Assembly (NCBI RefSeq): GCF_001005085.2
Contig: NZ_LBMU02000072.1
Location: forward strand, 1-33,000
Direction of reading: 5' to 3'
Origin: Streptomyces humi
Lineage (GTDB): Bacteria; Actinomycetota; Actinomycetes; Streptomycetales; Streptomycetaceae
Length of the DNA: 33,000 nucleotides
The notes under the pieces are model-generated. The model did not search any database, had not been told where the DNA came from, and worked only from the letters and a program-made list of their open reading frames with translations. Both the position numbers and the translations under genes were made by a program. Below are positions 26,095 to 33,000 of the stretch, one piece after another; the stretch's first letter is position 1; each line of letters begins with the position of its first letter.

Positions 26095-27114
26095 GTGTCG
26101 GGTATGTCGGCGGGCCGGTCAGCCATGCGGATGGGACCCGCAGAGCTGGTGCAGGCGGCGGCCATGGCCCGCCGCTTCTATCTCGAGGGCAAGTCCAAGA
26201 TCCAGATCGCTGAGGAGTTCGGCGTCAGCCGCTTCAAGGTGGCGCGTGTCCTGGAGACTGCCCTCGAAAGGGATCTCGTACGCATCGAGATCCGGGTGCC
26301 GGCCGAGCTGGACGCCGAGCGCTCCGACGCGCTCCGCGCCCGCTACGGCCTGCGGCACGCAGTCGTGGTCGAGTCCCCGGCCGAGGCGGAGGAGACCCCC
26401 GACCCCGAGAACCTCGGCGAGGTGGCCGCCGACCTGCTCGGCGAACTCGTCGACGAGGGGGACGTGCTCGGCCTCGCCTGGGGCCGGTCCACGATCCACA
26501 TGGCGGCGGCGCTGGACCGGCTGCCGCCGTGCACGGTGGTGCAGCTGACGGGCGTGTACGACGCGGGGACCTCCGAGCGCGGCTCGGTGGAGGCCGTGCG
26601 GCGGGCCGCCCAGGTGTCGGGGGGTGACGCCCACCCCATCTACGCGCCGATGCTGCTGCCGGACGCGGCCACCGCGGCCGCGCTGCGCAACCAGACCGGG
26701 ATCGCGCGGGCCTTCGAGTACTTCGACAAGGTCACGGTCGCCTGTGTCTCCATCGGCTCCTGGGAGCCCGGTATCTCGACCGTGCACGACATGCTCAGCG
26801 ACGAGGAGCGCGCGCACTACGCCACGCTCGGTGTCGCCGCCGAGATGGCCGCGCACCTCTTCGACGCCGACGGCCGCCGGGTCGGACGCGACCTGGGGGA
26901 ACGGTGCATCACGGTCAAGGCCGACCAGCTGCGCCGGATCCCCGAGGTCGTCGCGATCGCGGGCGGCCAGCGCAAGGCGGCCGCGATCGACGCGGTGCTC
27001 AGGTCGGGACTGGTCACCAGCCTGGTCACCGACACCTCGGCCGCGGACTACCTGATGACGGCGGGTACCACCCCGAAGCCGGCGCTGAACCGCGCGGACC
27101 CGGACGGCCTCTGA
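26095..27114 (+). CDS. SorC/DeoR-type sugar-binding transcriptional regulator
   Basis: The protein is about 339 residues. An N-terminal helix-turn-helix near 33-56 (KSKIQIAEEFGVSRFKVARVLE) precedes a SorC-type sugar-phosphate-binding domain. That domain contains GLAWGRST, a VVQLTGVY strand and a C-terminal AIAGGQRKAAAIDAVLRSG. Such proteins sense phosphorylated sugars. GTG 26095 is chosen for GAGGAG 6 bases upstream; GTG 26032, GTG 26071 and ATG 26104 are also in frame. It follows rpe by about 100 bases, suggesting control linked to pentose phosphate or glycolytic metabolites, which is inference. Confidence 0.92.
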   Translation: MSGMSAGRSAMRMGPAELVQAAAMARRFYLEGKSKIQIAEEFGVSRFKVARVLETALERDLVRIEIRVPAELDAERSDALRARYGLRHAVVVESPAEAEETPDPENLGEVAADLLGELVDEGDVLGLAWGRSTIHMAAALDRLPPCTVVQLTGVYDAGTSERGSVEAVRRAAQVSGGDAHPIYAPMLLPDAATAAALRNQTGIARAFEYFDKVTVACVSIGSWEPGISTVHDMLSDEERAHYATLGVAAEMAAHLFDADGRRVGRDLGERCITVKADQLRRIPEVVAIAGGQRKAAAIDAVLRSGLVTSLVTDTSAADYLMTAGTTPKPALNRADPDGL

Positions 27115-27134
27115 GGTCCCGTCGGCGTGCGCAC

Positions 27135-27175
27135 GAGCGCCGCGGCAGCGAGGTGACAACGCTGCCGCGGCGCTC
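27135..27175. terminator. Perfect 16-bp hairpin between SorC and TetR genes
   Basis: Positions 27135-27150 and 27160-27175 are exact complements around a 9-base loop. It lies between convergent genes and can act on both strands. It begins 21 bases after the SorC-type stop. Confidence 0.87.
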
Positions 27176-27220
27176 CTGTGTTGTCCGGTCCGGGTCCCGG
27201 CGGAGGCCGGTCCGCGGCCC

Positions 27221-27264
27221 GTGGGGGGTCTCAGGGCCGCTTGTGGGGGTTCTCAGGGCCGCTT
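27221..27264. repeat. 22-bp duplication over the tetR 3' end
   Basis: 27221-27242 and 27243-27264 match at 21 of 22 bases and both contain TCTCAGGGCCGCTT. The right copy includes the TetR stop codon and last codons; the left is a non-coding echo. Confidence 0.8.
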
Positions 27265-27855
27265 CGACAGCGCCGCGTCGATCAGCACGCCGGCCGCCTC
27301 CCGGGCGACGGCGCCCGCCGACGGGTCCCGGTCCATCCGCGCGGAGACCCCGCCCCCGTCGTACAGCAGGTGGAGCTGGCGGGCCAGTGCCTCGGGATCC
27401 GGGACGCCGGCCTCCCGGGCGAGGTCGGTGAAGAGCGCGCGGATCCAGGCGCGGGAGGTGTCGGAGGCCTCCTCGATGGCGCTGCCGTGCTTGGCCTCCG
27501 CGCTCGCCGCCACGAAGGCGCAGCCGTGGTAGGTCTGCTGGGCGAACAGTTCGACCTGCGCGTCGAAGACGGCCAGCAGCCGGTCCCGTGGGTCCTCGGC
27601 GGCTTCGACGGCGCGCAGCAGCCGCTCGGTCAGCCGGACGTGCCGGGAGTCGAGGTAGGCGCGGATGAGCTGTTCCTTGCCGCCGAAGGTGTTGTACAGC
27701 GAGGCCTTGGCTACCCCGGCGTGCTCGATGATCCGGTCGATCCCGACCGTCTGCACGCCCTCCGCGTAGAACAGCTCGTTCGCCGCCGCGAGCAGCCGCT
27801 CCCGGGCCGTGGGAGCCTTGGCACTCGGTGTCATGGCGCTCGACGTCTTCGTCAT
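27253..27855 (-). CDS. TetR/AcrR family regulator
   Basis: The 200-residue protein has the TetR N-terminal DNA-binding domain (RERLLAAANELFYAEGVQTVGID, recognition helix in VAKASLYNTFGGKEQL near 48-63). The C-terminal ligand domain contains TYHGCAFVAASAE. ATG 27855 has GAAGGG upstream; a TTG three codons earlier is possible. It lies 57 bases downstream of the MFS gene on the same strand. A large palindrome sits in the gap, and related palindromes stand before the MFS gene. It is therefore the likely local repressor, with an unknown small-molecule ligand. Confidence 0.93.
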   Translation of the reverse strand: MTKTSSAMTPSAKAPTARERLLAAANELFYAEGVQTVGIDRIIEHAGVAKASLYNTFGGKEQLIRAYLDSRHVRLTERLLRAVEAAEDPRDRLLAVFDAQVELFAQQTYHGCAFVAASAEAKHGSAIEEASDTSRAWIRALFTDLAREAGVPDPEALARQLHLLYDGGGVSARMDRDPSAGAVAREAAGVLIDAALSKRP

Positions 27856-27888
27856 GCCGCTCAACCCTTCTCTGCTCCGCCATCGTAG

Positions 27889-27914
27889 GACCGACCAGAC
27901 CGGTCTGTTCGGTC
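27889..27914. promoter_or_regulatory. 26-bp near-perfect palindrome upstream of tetR
   Basis: GACCGA and TCGGTC form the outer arms around CAGACCGGTCTG; only one base pair of the 13 fails. It contains the core AGACCGGTCTGT found in the MFS operator at 29233-29250. It overlaps the MFS stop codon and lies 34 bases before the tetR ATG. Likely an autoregulatory TetR site. Confidence 0.75.
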
Positions 27915-29214
27915 ACCGGGAGGCGCGGGCGGGCTCCGCCTCGACGGCCGGGGAACCGCCGGAGGCCACCAGCACGCCCGGCGTGCCCTGCGGCCTCCCG
28001 CGCAGCGGCAGGGCGGCCAGGGCCAGCAGGGCCAGGGCGATGACCACCGCGCCGTACTCCTCGGAGGTGGGGACCAGACCGCCACCGTGCACCACCAGCA
28101 CACCGGCGAGCACGGAGGGGGCGCCCATGCCCAGGTAGGAGACGACGAACAACAGGGACAGCACGCCCGAGCTCTCGTGCGGCCTGGTCAGCGGCATCAC
28201 GGTGCGGATGCCGCCCTGGAAGCCGCTGCCGAACCCGAGGCCGGCCACGGCGGTGCCGACGAAGAACAGCGCGGGCAGGCCCTGGGCGACGGCCACCAGG
28301 GTGAGCGTCACCCCGGTGACGAGCGCCGCGACGCCGGTGTACATGACGGTGGTCGCCGAGGCGTTGCGCAGGGCGAGGACCGAGCTCGCCGCCACGATCG
28401 CCAGCACGAAGAGGCCGAGGCCACCGTAGACGGCCGACGTGGAGCCGACCAGCGTGCGGACCAGGGCCGGGCCGAGGGAACCGTAGAACCCGGCCAGCGC
28501 CCAGACGGCGAACATGACGGGGGCGGTCGCCAGGACGGCACCGCGGACCGCGCGCGGGAGCCTGATCTCGGGCACCAGGCTGGCCAGCGCGCCGCGCTCG
28601 CGGGTGACGGTCTCGTCGATCAGGGCTATGGCGACGGCCTGGGCCGCGAACACGGCGAGCAGCCCGAGGTAGATCGTGTGGGTCGGGGCGGGCAGGTACT
28701 GCACGACGAATCCGCTGACCAGGGCGCCCGTCGCGGTGCCGAGACCGGGGGCGAGGGCGTTCGCGAGCGTGCCGCGGGAGCGGTTGATGTCCATCATCCC
28801 GGCGCCGATCGCGCCGAGCGCGGCACCGGTCGACAGGCCCTGCACGATCCGGCCGGCGAGCAGTTCGCCGACGCCCGAGGCGGTGGCGAACAGCACCATC
28901 GCGGCGGCCTGGGCGGCGATCGAGGCGATCAGTACCGGGCGGCGGCCGACGTGGTCGGACAGCTTGCCGAGGACCAGCAGGCCGGAGAGGACGGCGATCG
29001 CGTAGACGCCGAAGACGACGGTGGTGGTGATCGGGGAGAAGCCCCACTCGGCCTGGTAGGTCGCGTAGAGCGGGGTGGGCGCGCTGGACGCGGCGAGGAA
29101 GGAGACGACGACGGAGGCGAGCACGTAGAACGCCGCGCGGGGCGGGATCGGCTTGCGCGCCGCCCTGGCTCGCTCGGTTCGCTCGGTTCGCTCGGGGGAG
29201 GCGAGGTGGTTCAT
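27913..29214 (-). CDS. MFS transporter, probable drug or metabolite exporter
   Basis: The 433-residue protein has twelve predicted membrane segments. The loop 2-3 motif A appears as GKLSDHVGRRPV, and an RIVQGLSTGAALG helix follows. The overall type resembles uncharacterised drug-resistance MFS proteins of actinobacteria. The N-terminus repeats ERTERTERA (nucleotide CTCGGTTCG repeats). ATG 29214 has AAGGAT 7 bases upstream. It is first in a two-gene minus-strand unit with tetR, with two operator-like palindromes before it. Substrate unknown. Confidence 0.92.
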   Translation of the reverse strand: MNHLASPERTERTERARAARKPIPPRAAFYVLASVVVSFLAASSAPTPLYATYQAEWGFSPITTTVVFGVYAIAVLSGLLVLGKLSDHVGRRPVLIASIAAQAAAMVLFATASGVGELLAGRIVQGLSTGAALGAIGAGMMDINRSRGTLANALAPGLGTATGALVSGFVVQYLPAPTHTIYLGLLAVFAAQAVAIALIDETVTRERGALASLVPEIRLPRAVRGAVLATAPVMFAVWALAGFYGSLGPALVRTLVGSTSAVYGGLGLFVLAIVAASSVLALRNASATTVMYTGVAALVTGVTLTLVAVAQGLPALFFVGTAVAGLGFGSGFQGGIRTVMPLTRPHESSGVLSLLFVVSYLGMGAPSVLAGVLVVHGGGLVPTSEEYGAVVIALALLALAALPLRGRPQGTPGVLVASGGSPAVEAEPARASR

Positions 29215-29232
29215 CGGGATCCTTCGCGATGA

Positions 29233-29250
29233 GTAGACCGGTCTGTCTAT
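29233..29250. promoter_or_regulatory. TetR-type operator, proximal
   Basis: GTAGACCGGTCTGTCTAT has arms matching the distal site at six of eight left-hand bases and all right-hand bases. It lies 18 bases before the MFS ATG. Centre-to-centre distance to the distal site is 35 bp. Confidence 0.72.
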
Positions 29251-29267
29251 CTGCCCAGCTCAACCAC

Positions 29268-29285
29268 ATAGACAGGTCTGTCTAT
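29268..29285. promoter_or_regulatory. TetR-type operator, distal
   Basis: ATAGACAG-GT-CTGTCTAT has perfect 8-bp arms and a 2-bp centre, an ideal TetR dimer site. It lies in the divergent region between the MFS gene and the DyP peroxidase gene. Confidence 0.78.
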
Positions 29286-29421
29286 TCCCGTGAGGTGAAA
29301 GAATCCGGGAACGGGATCCGGCCGTCGTGACCCGCCGCGGGGGCGTCTCCCCGGGGCCGGCGGCCGTCAGCCCCGAGGATGTGCACGACAGGCCGAGCGC
29401 CGATCGCACCGGGAGGACGCG

Positions 29422-30369
29422 TTGACCACTGATCCCCAACCCGAGCCGGGAGCCGGACCGCAGCCGGTGCTCAGCCCGCTGACCACCGCCGCGATCTTCC
29501 TCGTGGTCACGGTGCGCCCCGGTGGCGAGGAGGCGGCCCGGGACGTGCTGGGCGACCTGCGCGGGCTGGAGCGCAGCTTCGGGTTCGGCGCCCCGGAAGC
29601 CGCCCTGAGCTGCGTGGCGGGCATCGGCTCCGACGTCTGGGACCGCCTGTTCGACCACCCGCGCCCGGCGGGCCTGCACCCCTTCCAGCGACTGGAGGGC
29701 CCTCGGCACACCGCGGTCGCCACCCCCGGCGATCTGCTGTTCCACATCCGGGCCACCCGGTTCGACCTGTGCTTCGGGCTCGCCGCCGAACTCATGCACC
29801 GGCTGCGGGGCGCGGTCACCGTCGAGGACGAGGTGCAGGGCTTCAAGTACCTCGACGCCCGCGACCTGCTGGGCTTCGTCGACGGCACCGAGAACCCGGT
29901 CGGGGCCGCCGCCCGGCGTGCCGTGCTGGTCGGCGCCGAGGATCCCGCGCACGCCGGCGGCAGCTATGTGATCGTGCAGAAGTACGTCCACGACCTGGAC
30001 GCCTGGAACGCCCTGCCGGTCGAGACCCAGGAACGGATCATCGGCCGGACCAAGGCCACCAACATCGAACTGGACGCGCCCGCCTCCCACAAGGACCTGA
30101 ACACGGTCACCGGACCGGACGGCGGGGAGCTGAAGATCCTGCGCGACAACATGCCCTTCGGCAGCCCGGGCCGCGGCGAGTTCGGCACCTACTTCATCGG
30201 GTACGCCCGTACCCCGGACGTCACCGAACGCATGCTGCGCAACATGTTCCTCGGCACCGAGGACGCCACCCACGACCGGATCCTCGACTTCTCCAGGGCG
30301 GTCACCGGCACGCTCTTCTTCGTGCCGTCCGACGACTTCCTGGACGACCTTCCCGCGGCGCCCCGGTGA
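29422..30369 (+). CDS. DyP-type heme peroxidase
   Basis: The 315-residue protein is a dye-decolorizing peroxidase of the cytosolic class (type B-like). GFVDGTENP (151-159) has the distal Asp154. His223 in ASHKD is the likely heme ligand, and Arg241 and Asn243 in LRDNMPFG complete the distal pocket. No signal or Tat peptide is present. The C-terminus (DDFLDDLPAAPR) has no encapsulin-targeting tail, and no encapsulin gene is nearby. TTG is the start because GGGAGG lies 5 bases before it and no better start exists. It is divergent from the MFS gene. Substrates of these enzymes are usually unknown; lignin-like phenols and peroxides are typical. Confidence 0.93.
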   Translation: MTTDPQPEPGAGPQPVLSPLTTAAIFLVVTVRPGGEEAARDVLGDLRGLERSFGFGAPEAALSCVAGIGSDVWDRLFDHPRPAGLHPFQRLEGPRHTAVATPGDLLFHIRATRFDLCFGLAAELMHRLRGAVTVEDEVQGFKYLDARDLLGFVDGTENPVGAAARRAVLVGAEDPAHAGGSYVIVQKYVHDLDAWNALPVETQERIIGRTKATNIELDAPASHKDLNTVTGPDGGELKILRDNMPFGSPGRGEFGTYFIGYARTPDVTERMLRNMFLGTEDATHDRILDFSRAVTGTLFFVPSDDFLDDLPAAPR

Positions 30370-30386
30370 ACCCTCCGGGGGGCGCG

Positions 30387-30416
30387 TTGTCACCGGGCCG
30401 GACGGTGGGATCTACT
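30387..30416 (+). promoter_or_regulatory. Possible promoter of the barstar gene
   Basis: TTGTCA (30387-30392) and TCTACT (30411-30416) are 18 bases apart. The -35 overlaps the right arm of an 8-bp stem (30362-30369 with 30390-30397) that includes the DyP stop codon and might weakly end that message. Confidence 0.35.
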
Positions 30417-30420
30417 ACCC

Positions 30421-30445
30421 CGGTGTCTGCCCGCGGTGTCTGCCC
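30421..30445. repeat. 12-bp direct repeat before the barstar gene
   Basis: CGGTGTCTGCCC occurs at 30421-30432 and 30434-30445, one base apart, in the predicted 5' leader of the barstar gene. Confidence 0.75.
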
Positions 30446-30469
30446 CAACTCCTTCCGGACGGTGCTGAG

Positions 30470-30781
30470 ATGACGACGAGTCCACTGCTGGTCACGCTCG
30501 ACCTGGCCGGGGTCGGGGACAAGGCCGGTCTCATGGACCGCGCCGTGTCCGCGCTGGGCCTGCCCGACTGGTTCGGCCGGAACTGGGACGCCCTCGCGGA
30601 CAGCCTCCGCGACCCCTCGGTGTGGCCGCCCGAGGCCGTGGACCGCGGGCTCCTCGTCGTCGTCACCGGCTGGCAGGAGTACGCGCGGACCCGGCCGGAC
30701 GAATGGCGGGTCGCCCAGGACGTCTTCACCCAGGCGGCCGCGGGCGAACCCGCGCTCACCGTGGCCCTGGCGCTCGGCTGA
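30470..30781 (+). CDS. Barstar-family ribonuclease inhibitor, orphan
   Basis: The 103-residue acidic protein has the barstar hallmark near 29-46: LGLPDWFGRNWDALADSL. In barstar the equivalent helix plugs the barnase active site. The family also includes polymorphic-toxin immunity proteins. No barnase-like or other toxin gene is adjacent: the neighbours are a peroxidase and guaB1. It may guard against an RNase encoded elsewhere, or against toxins of neighbours. ATG 30470 is the only sensible start; no strong ribosome site is visible (GGTGCTGAG upstream). Confidence 0.9.
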   Translation: MTTSPLLVTLDLAGVGDKAGLMDRAVSALGLPDWFGRNWDALADSLRDPSVWPPEAVDRGLLVVVTGWQEYARTRPDEWRVAQDVFTQAAAGEPALTVALALG

Positions 30782-30933
30782 CACCCTTGGAGCTTCCTCC
30801 GAAGCGCCTCTGACCTGCCTGGATGTTCGTCCCGGGCATCACATACCGGTGCCCATGGGACAATGAAGTACGTGCTCTTCCCCCTGGCCGGCCGGTCCGG
30901 GGGTCACCTCTGATCGACTGGGATGTGCGGCAC

Positions 30934-32376
30934 GTGCGTTTCCTCAATGACATCCAGCCCGCGTACGACCTGACCTACGACGACGTCTTCATGGTGCCGA
31001 GCCGCTCCGCGGTCGGCTCGCGTCAGGCCGTGGACCTCGACTCGCCGGACGGCACGGGCACCACGATCCCGCTGGTCGTCGCCAACATGACCGCGATCGC
31101 GGGCCGCCGGATGGCCGAGACGGTGGCCCGGCGCGGCGGACTCGTGGTGATACCGCAGGACATCCCCATCGACGTGGTCACCGATGTCATCACCTGGGTG
31201 AAGAGCCGTCACCTGGTCCTCGACACCCCGATCGTGCTCGCCCCGCACCAGACCGTCGCCGACGCGCTGGCCCTGCTGCCCAAGCGGGCGCACAACGCCG
31301 GTGTCGTCGTCGACGAGGACGGCCGCCCCGTCGGCGTCGTCACCGACCGGGACCTCAGCGGTGTCGACCGCTTCACCCAGCTCGCCGAGGTCATGTCCCG
31401 CGACCTGCTGCTGCTCGACGCGGACATCGACCCGCGCGAGGCGTTCAACAAGCTGGACGCCGCCAACCGCCGGTACGCCCCGGCCGTCGACGGCGACGGC
31501 AAGCTCGCCGGCATCCTCACGCGAAAGGGCGCCCTGCGCGCCACCCTGTACACCCCGGCCACCGACGCGAACGGCAGGCTGCGCGTCGCCGCCGCCGTCG
31601 GCATCAACGGCGACTTCGCGGGCAAGGCGAAGCAACTGCTCGACGCGGGCGTCGACACGCTGGTCATCGACACCGCGCACGGTCACCAGGAGTCGATGAT
31701 CAGCGCGATCAAGCTGGTCCGCGACCTCGACCCGCAGGTCCCGATCGCGGCCGGCAACATCGTCTCCGCCGAGGGCGTCAAGGACCTGATCGACGCGGGC
31801 GCCGACATCGTCAAGGTCGGGGTGGGCCCCGGCGCGATGTGCACCACCCGCATGATGACCGGCGTGGGCCGGCCGCAGTTCTCGGCGGTCCTGGAATGCG
31901 CCGCGGAGGCGCGGAAGTACGGCAAGCACGTCTGGGCCGACGGCGGTGTCCGGCACCCGCGTGACGTCGCCATGGCGCTGGCCGCGGGCGCGTCCAACGT
32001 GATGGTCGGCTCCTGGTTCGCGGGGACCTACGAGTCGCCGGGCGACCTCCAGCAGGCGGCCGACGGACGGCTGTACAAGGAGTCGTTCGGCATGGCCTCG
32101 GCGCGGGCGGTGCGCAACCGCACGTCCGACGAGTCGGCCTACGACCGGGCCCGCAAGGGGCTCTTCGAGGAGGGCATCTCGACGTCCCGGATGTTCCTCG
32201 ACCCGGCCCGGCCGGGCGTCGAGGACCTGATCGACTCGATCGTCGCGGGTGTCCGGTCGTCCTGCACGTACGCCGGTGCGGGGTCCCTGGAGGAGTTCGC
32301 CGAGAAGGCGATCGTGGGGATCCAGAGCGCGGCCGGCTACGCGGAGGGCAAGCCGCTGCACGCGAGCTGGAGCTAG
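30934..32376 (+). CDS. guaB1: GuaB1-type IMP dehydrogenase-related protein (GMP reductase)
   Basis: The protein (480 residues from GTG 30934) has the IMPDH/GMPR barrel with two CBS domains inserted at about 95-205. The catalytic loop GVGPGAMCTTRMMTGVG contains Cys303. Actinobacterial GuaB1 was shown in Mycobacterium to be a CBS-containing GMP reductase that returns GMP to IMP under ATP/GTP control. The start MRFLNDIQPAYDLTYDDVF matches the family; the frame is open further upstream but non-conserved. It is not the true GuaB2 IMPDH. The C-terminal tail (HASWS) is complete. With gmk in the same window it is a second GMP branch point. Confidence 0.94.
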   Translation: MRFLNDIQPAYDLTYDDVFMVPSRSAVGSRQAVDLDSPDGTGTTIPLVVANMTAIAGRRMAETVARRGGLVVIPQDIPIDVVTDVITWVKSRHLVLDTPIVLAPHQTVADALALLPKRAHNAGVVVDEDGRPVGVVTDRDLSGVDRFTQLAEVMSRDLLLLDADIDPREAFNKLDAANRRYAPAVDGDGKLAGILTRKGALRATLYTPATDANGRLRVAAAVGINGDFAGKAKQLLDAGVDTLVIDTAHGHQESMISAIKLVRDLDPQVPIAAGNIVSAEGVKDLIDAGADIVKVGVGPGAMCTTRMMTGVGRPQFSAVLECAAEARKYGKHVWADGGVRHPRDVAMALAAGASNVMVGSWFAGTYESPGDLQQAADGRLYKESFGMASARAVRNRTSDESAYDRARKGLFEEGISTSRMFLDPARPGVEDLIDSIVAGVRSSCTYAGAGSLEEFAEKAIVGIQSAAGYAEGKPLHASWS

Positions 32377-32380
32377 CCGC

Positions 32381-32397
32381 CGCCCCTCTGCGGGGCG
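32381..32397 (+). terminator. Short hairpin after guaB1
   Basis: CGCCCC and GGGGCG form a 6-bp stem with a 5-base loop, 4 bases past the stop. Weak; termination is possible but not assured. Confidence 0.4.
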
Positions 32398-32422
32398 CGT
32401 CGGGTGGGCGAATCCTTCGGTG

Positions 32423-32452
32423 TTCGGTCGGCGGTCGGGACCGTGTTCTACT
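32423..32452 (+). promoter_or_regulatory. Possible promoter of the Lrp/AsnC gene
   Basis: TTCGGT (32423-32428) and TCTACT (32447-32452) are 18 bases apart. The -10 is the same as that proposed before the barstar gene. Low confidence. Confidence 0.3.
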
Positions 32453-32469
32453 TCGTGTACGGCCGTCCG

Positions 32470-32499
32470 CCGCCCCGTCCTGCACCGCCCCGTCCTGCA
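32470..32499. repeat. Two perfect 15-bp tandem units before the Lrp gene
   Basis: CCGCCCCGTCCTGCA occurs at 32470-32484 and 32485-32499, followed by a partial third start (CCGCC). A further repeat, GCTGAACGA, lies at 32510-32518 and 32525-32533, also 15 bases apart. Confidence 0.85.
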
Positions 32500-32522
32500 C
32501 CGCCTGAGAGCTGAACGACCCC

Positions 32523-32975
32523 TTGCTGAACGATCTCGACGAACGCATCGTGCACGCCCTCGCCGAGGACGCCCGCCGCTCCTACGCGGACATCGGGCAA
32601 CTGGTCGGCCTGTCCGCGCCCGCCGTGAAACGGCGCGTGGACCGGCTGCGCGCGACGGGGGCGATCACGGGATTCACCGTACGCGTCGATCCGGCGGCCC
32701 TCGGCTGGGAGACCGAGGGTTTCGTCGAGATCTACTGCCGGCGCAACACGTCTCCGGAGACCATCCAGCGGGGTCTCGAGCGGTACCAGGAGGTGGTGGC
32801 CGCGTCGACGGTCACCGGTGAGGCCGACGCGGTCGTGCAGGTGTTCGCGTCGGACATGCGGCACTTCGAGCGGGTGCTGGAGCGGATCGCCGGTGAGCCG
32901 TTCGTGGAGCGGACCAAGTCGGTGCTGGTGCTGTCGCCGCTGCTGAGACGGTTCTCCTCGGGGGCGCCGGGCTGA
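32523..32975 (+). CDS. Lrp/AsnC family transcriptional regulator
   Basis: The 150-residue protein has an N-terminal winged helix-turn-helix (RRSYADIGQLVGLSAPAVKRR, about 18-38, wing ending TGAITGF). An AsnC-type ligand/oligomer domain (RAM) spans about 60-140 (EADAVVQVFASDM, then KSVLVLSPLLRRF). Such regulators usually respond to amino acids. TTG is the most likely start because it places MLNDLDERIV directly before the HTH; the ribosome site is weak. The gene lies after guaB1 and is complete in the window. Its target is not evident. Confidence 0.93.
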   Translation: MLNDLDERIVHALAEDARRSYADIGQLVGLSAPAVKRRVDRLRATGAITGFTVRVDPAALGWETEGFVEIYCRRNTSPETIQRGLERYQEVVAASTVTGEADAVVQVFASDMRHFERVLERIAGEPFVERTKSVLVLSPLLRRFSSGAPG

Positions 32976-33000
32976 GAGCGGAGGAGGGCGGCCGGGGGAG

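Noticed and set aside
29215..29421. Classical -35/-10 promoter for the TetR-controlled MFS gene
   Set aside because: TTGAGC and TCTACT occur on the minus strand, but the 20-base spacing is too long for a firm call; only the operators are reported.
29422..30369. DyP as encapsulin cargo
   Set aside because: No C-terminal targeting peptide and no encapsulin gene nearby.

Overview
The window is a high-GC, gene-dense actinobacterial chromosome segment. Gene order and protein content point to Streptomyces: BldD with its c-di-GMP motif, the 107-residue integration host factor sIHF, a helicase-dead PriA, GuaB1, many GTG/TTG starts and ATGA/GTGA overlaps. It looks like conserved core chromosome rather than a mobile island. 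I saw no integrase, transposase, tRNA, rRNA, CRISPR array or phage gene.

Layout. 1-2.3 kb, plus strand: an M24 peptidase-like protein, efp and nusB, closed by a perfect hairpin. 2.6-3.1 kb, minus strand: bldD, whose promoter carries two BldD-type boxes. 3.3-13.4 kb, plus strand: the whole de novo UMP pathway, pyrR-pyrB-pyrC-(membrane PH-like gene)-carA-carB-pyrD-pyrF. Its cistrons mostly overlap, and a PyrR-type RNA element lies in front of pyrR. 13.6-17.7 kb, plus strand: sIHF, gmk, rpoZ, coaBC and metK. 17.8-19.1 kb, minus strand: an ACS-type MFS transporter with a clear operator. 19.3-21.5 kb: priA, followed by a 13-bp minisatellite. 21.9-22.5 kb, minus strand: a small helix-turn-helix protein. 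22.7-26.0 kb, plus strand: fmt, rsmB and rpe. 26.1-27.1 kb: a SorC-type sugar-responsive regulator. 27.2-29.2 kb, minus strand: a TetR regulator and an MFS exporter that share operator-like palindromes. 29.4-33 kb, plus strand: a DyP peroxidase, an orphan barstar, guaB1 and an Lrp/AsnC regulator.

The genes form a nucleotide and translation supply block: UMP synthesis, GMP to GDP (gmk), GMP recycling to IMP (guaB1), SAM (metK) and CoA (coaBC), with efp, fmt, rsmB, nusB and rpoZ serving translation and transcription. Global regulators (BldD, sIHF, PyrR) are embedded among them.

The less ordinary signals are non-coding. They are a dispersed intergenic repeat in four copies (one split by a hairpin), tandem arrays of 13-14 bp and 23 bp, a DnaA-box 9-mer at the foot of the rpoZ terminator, and several unassigned operator palindromes. 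At protein level, the M24 protein has three of five metal ligands changed and PriA has lost its ATPase motifs. I found no convincing new multi-gene defence or biosynthetic system.
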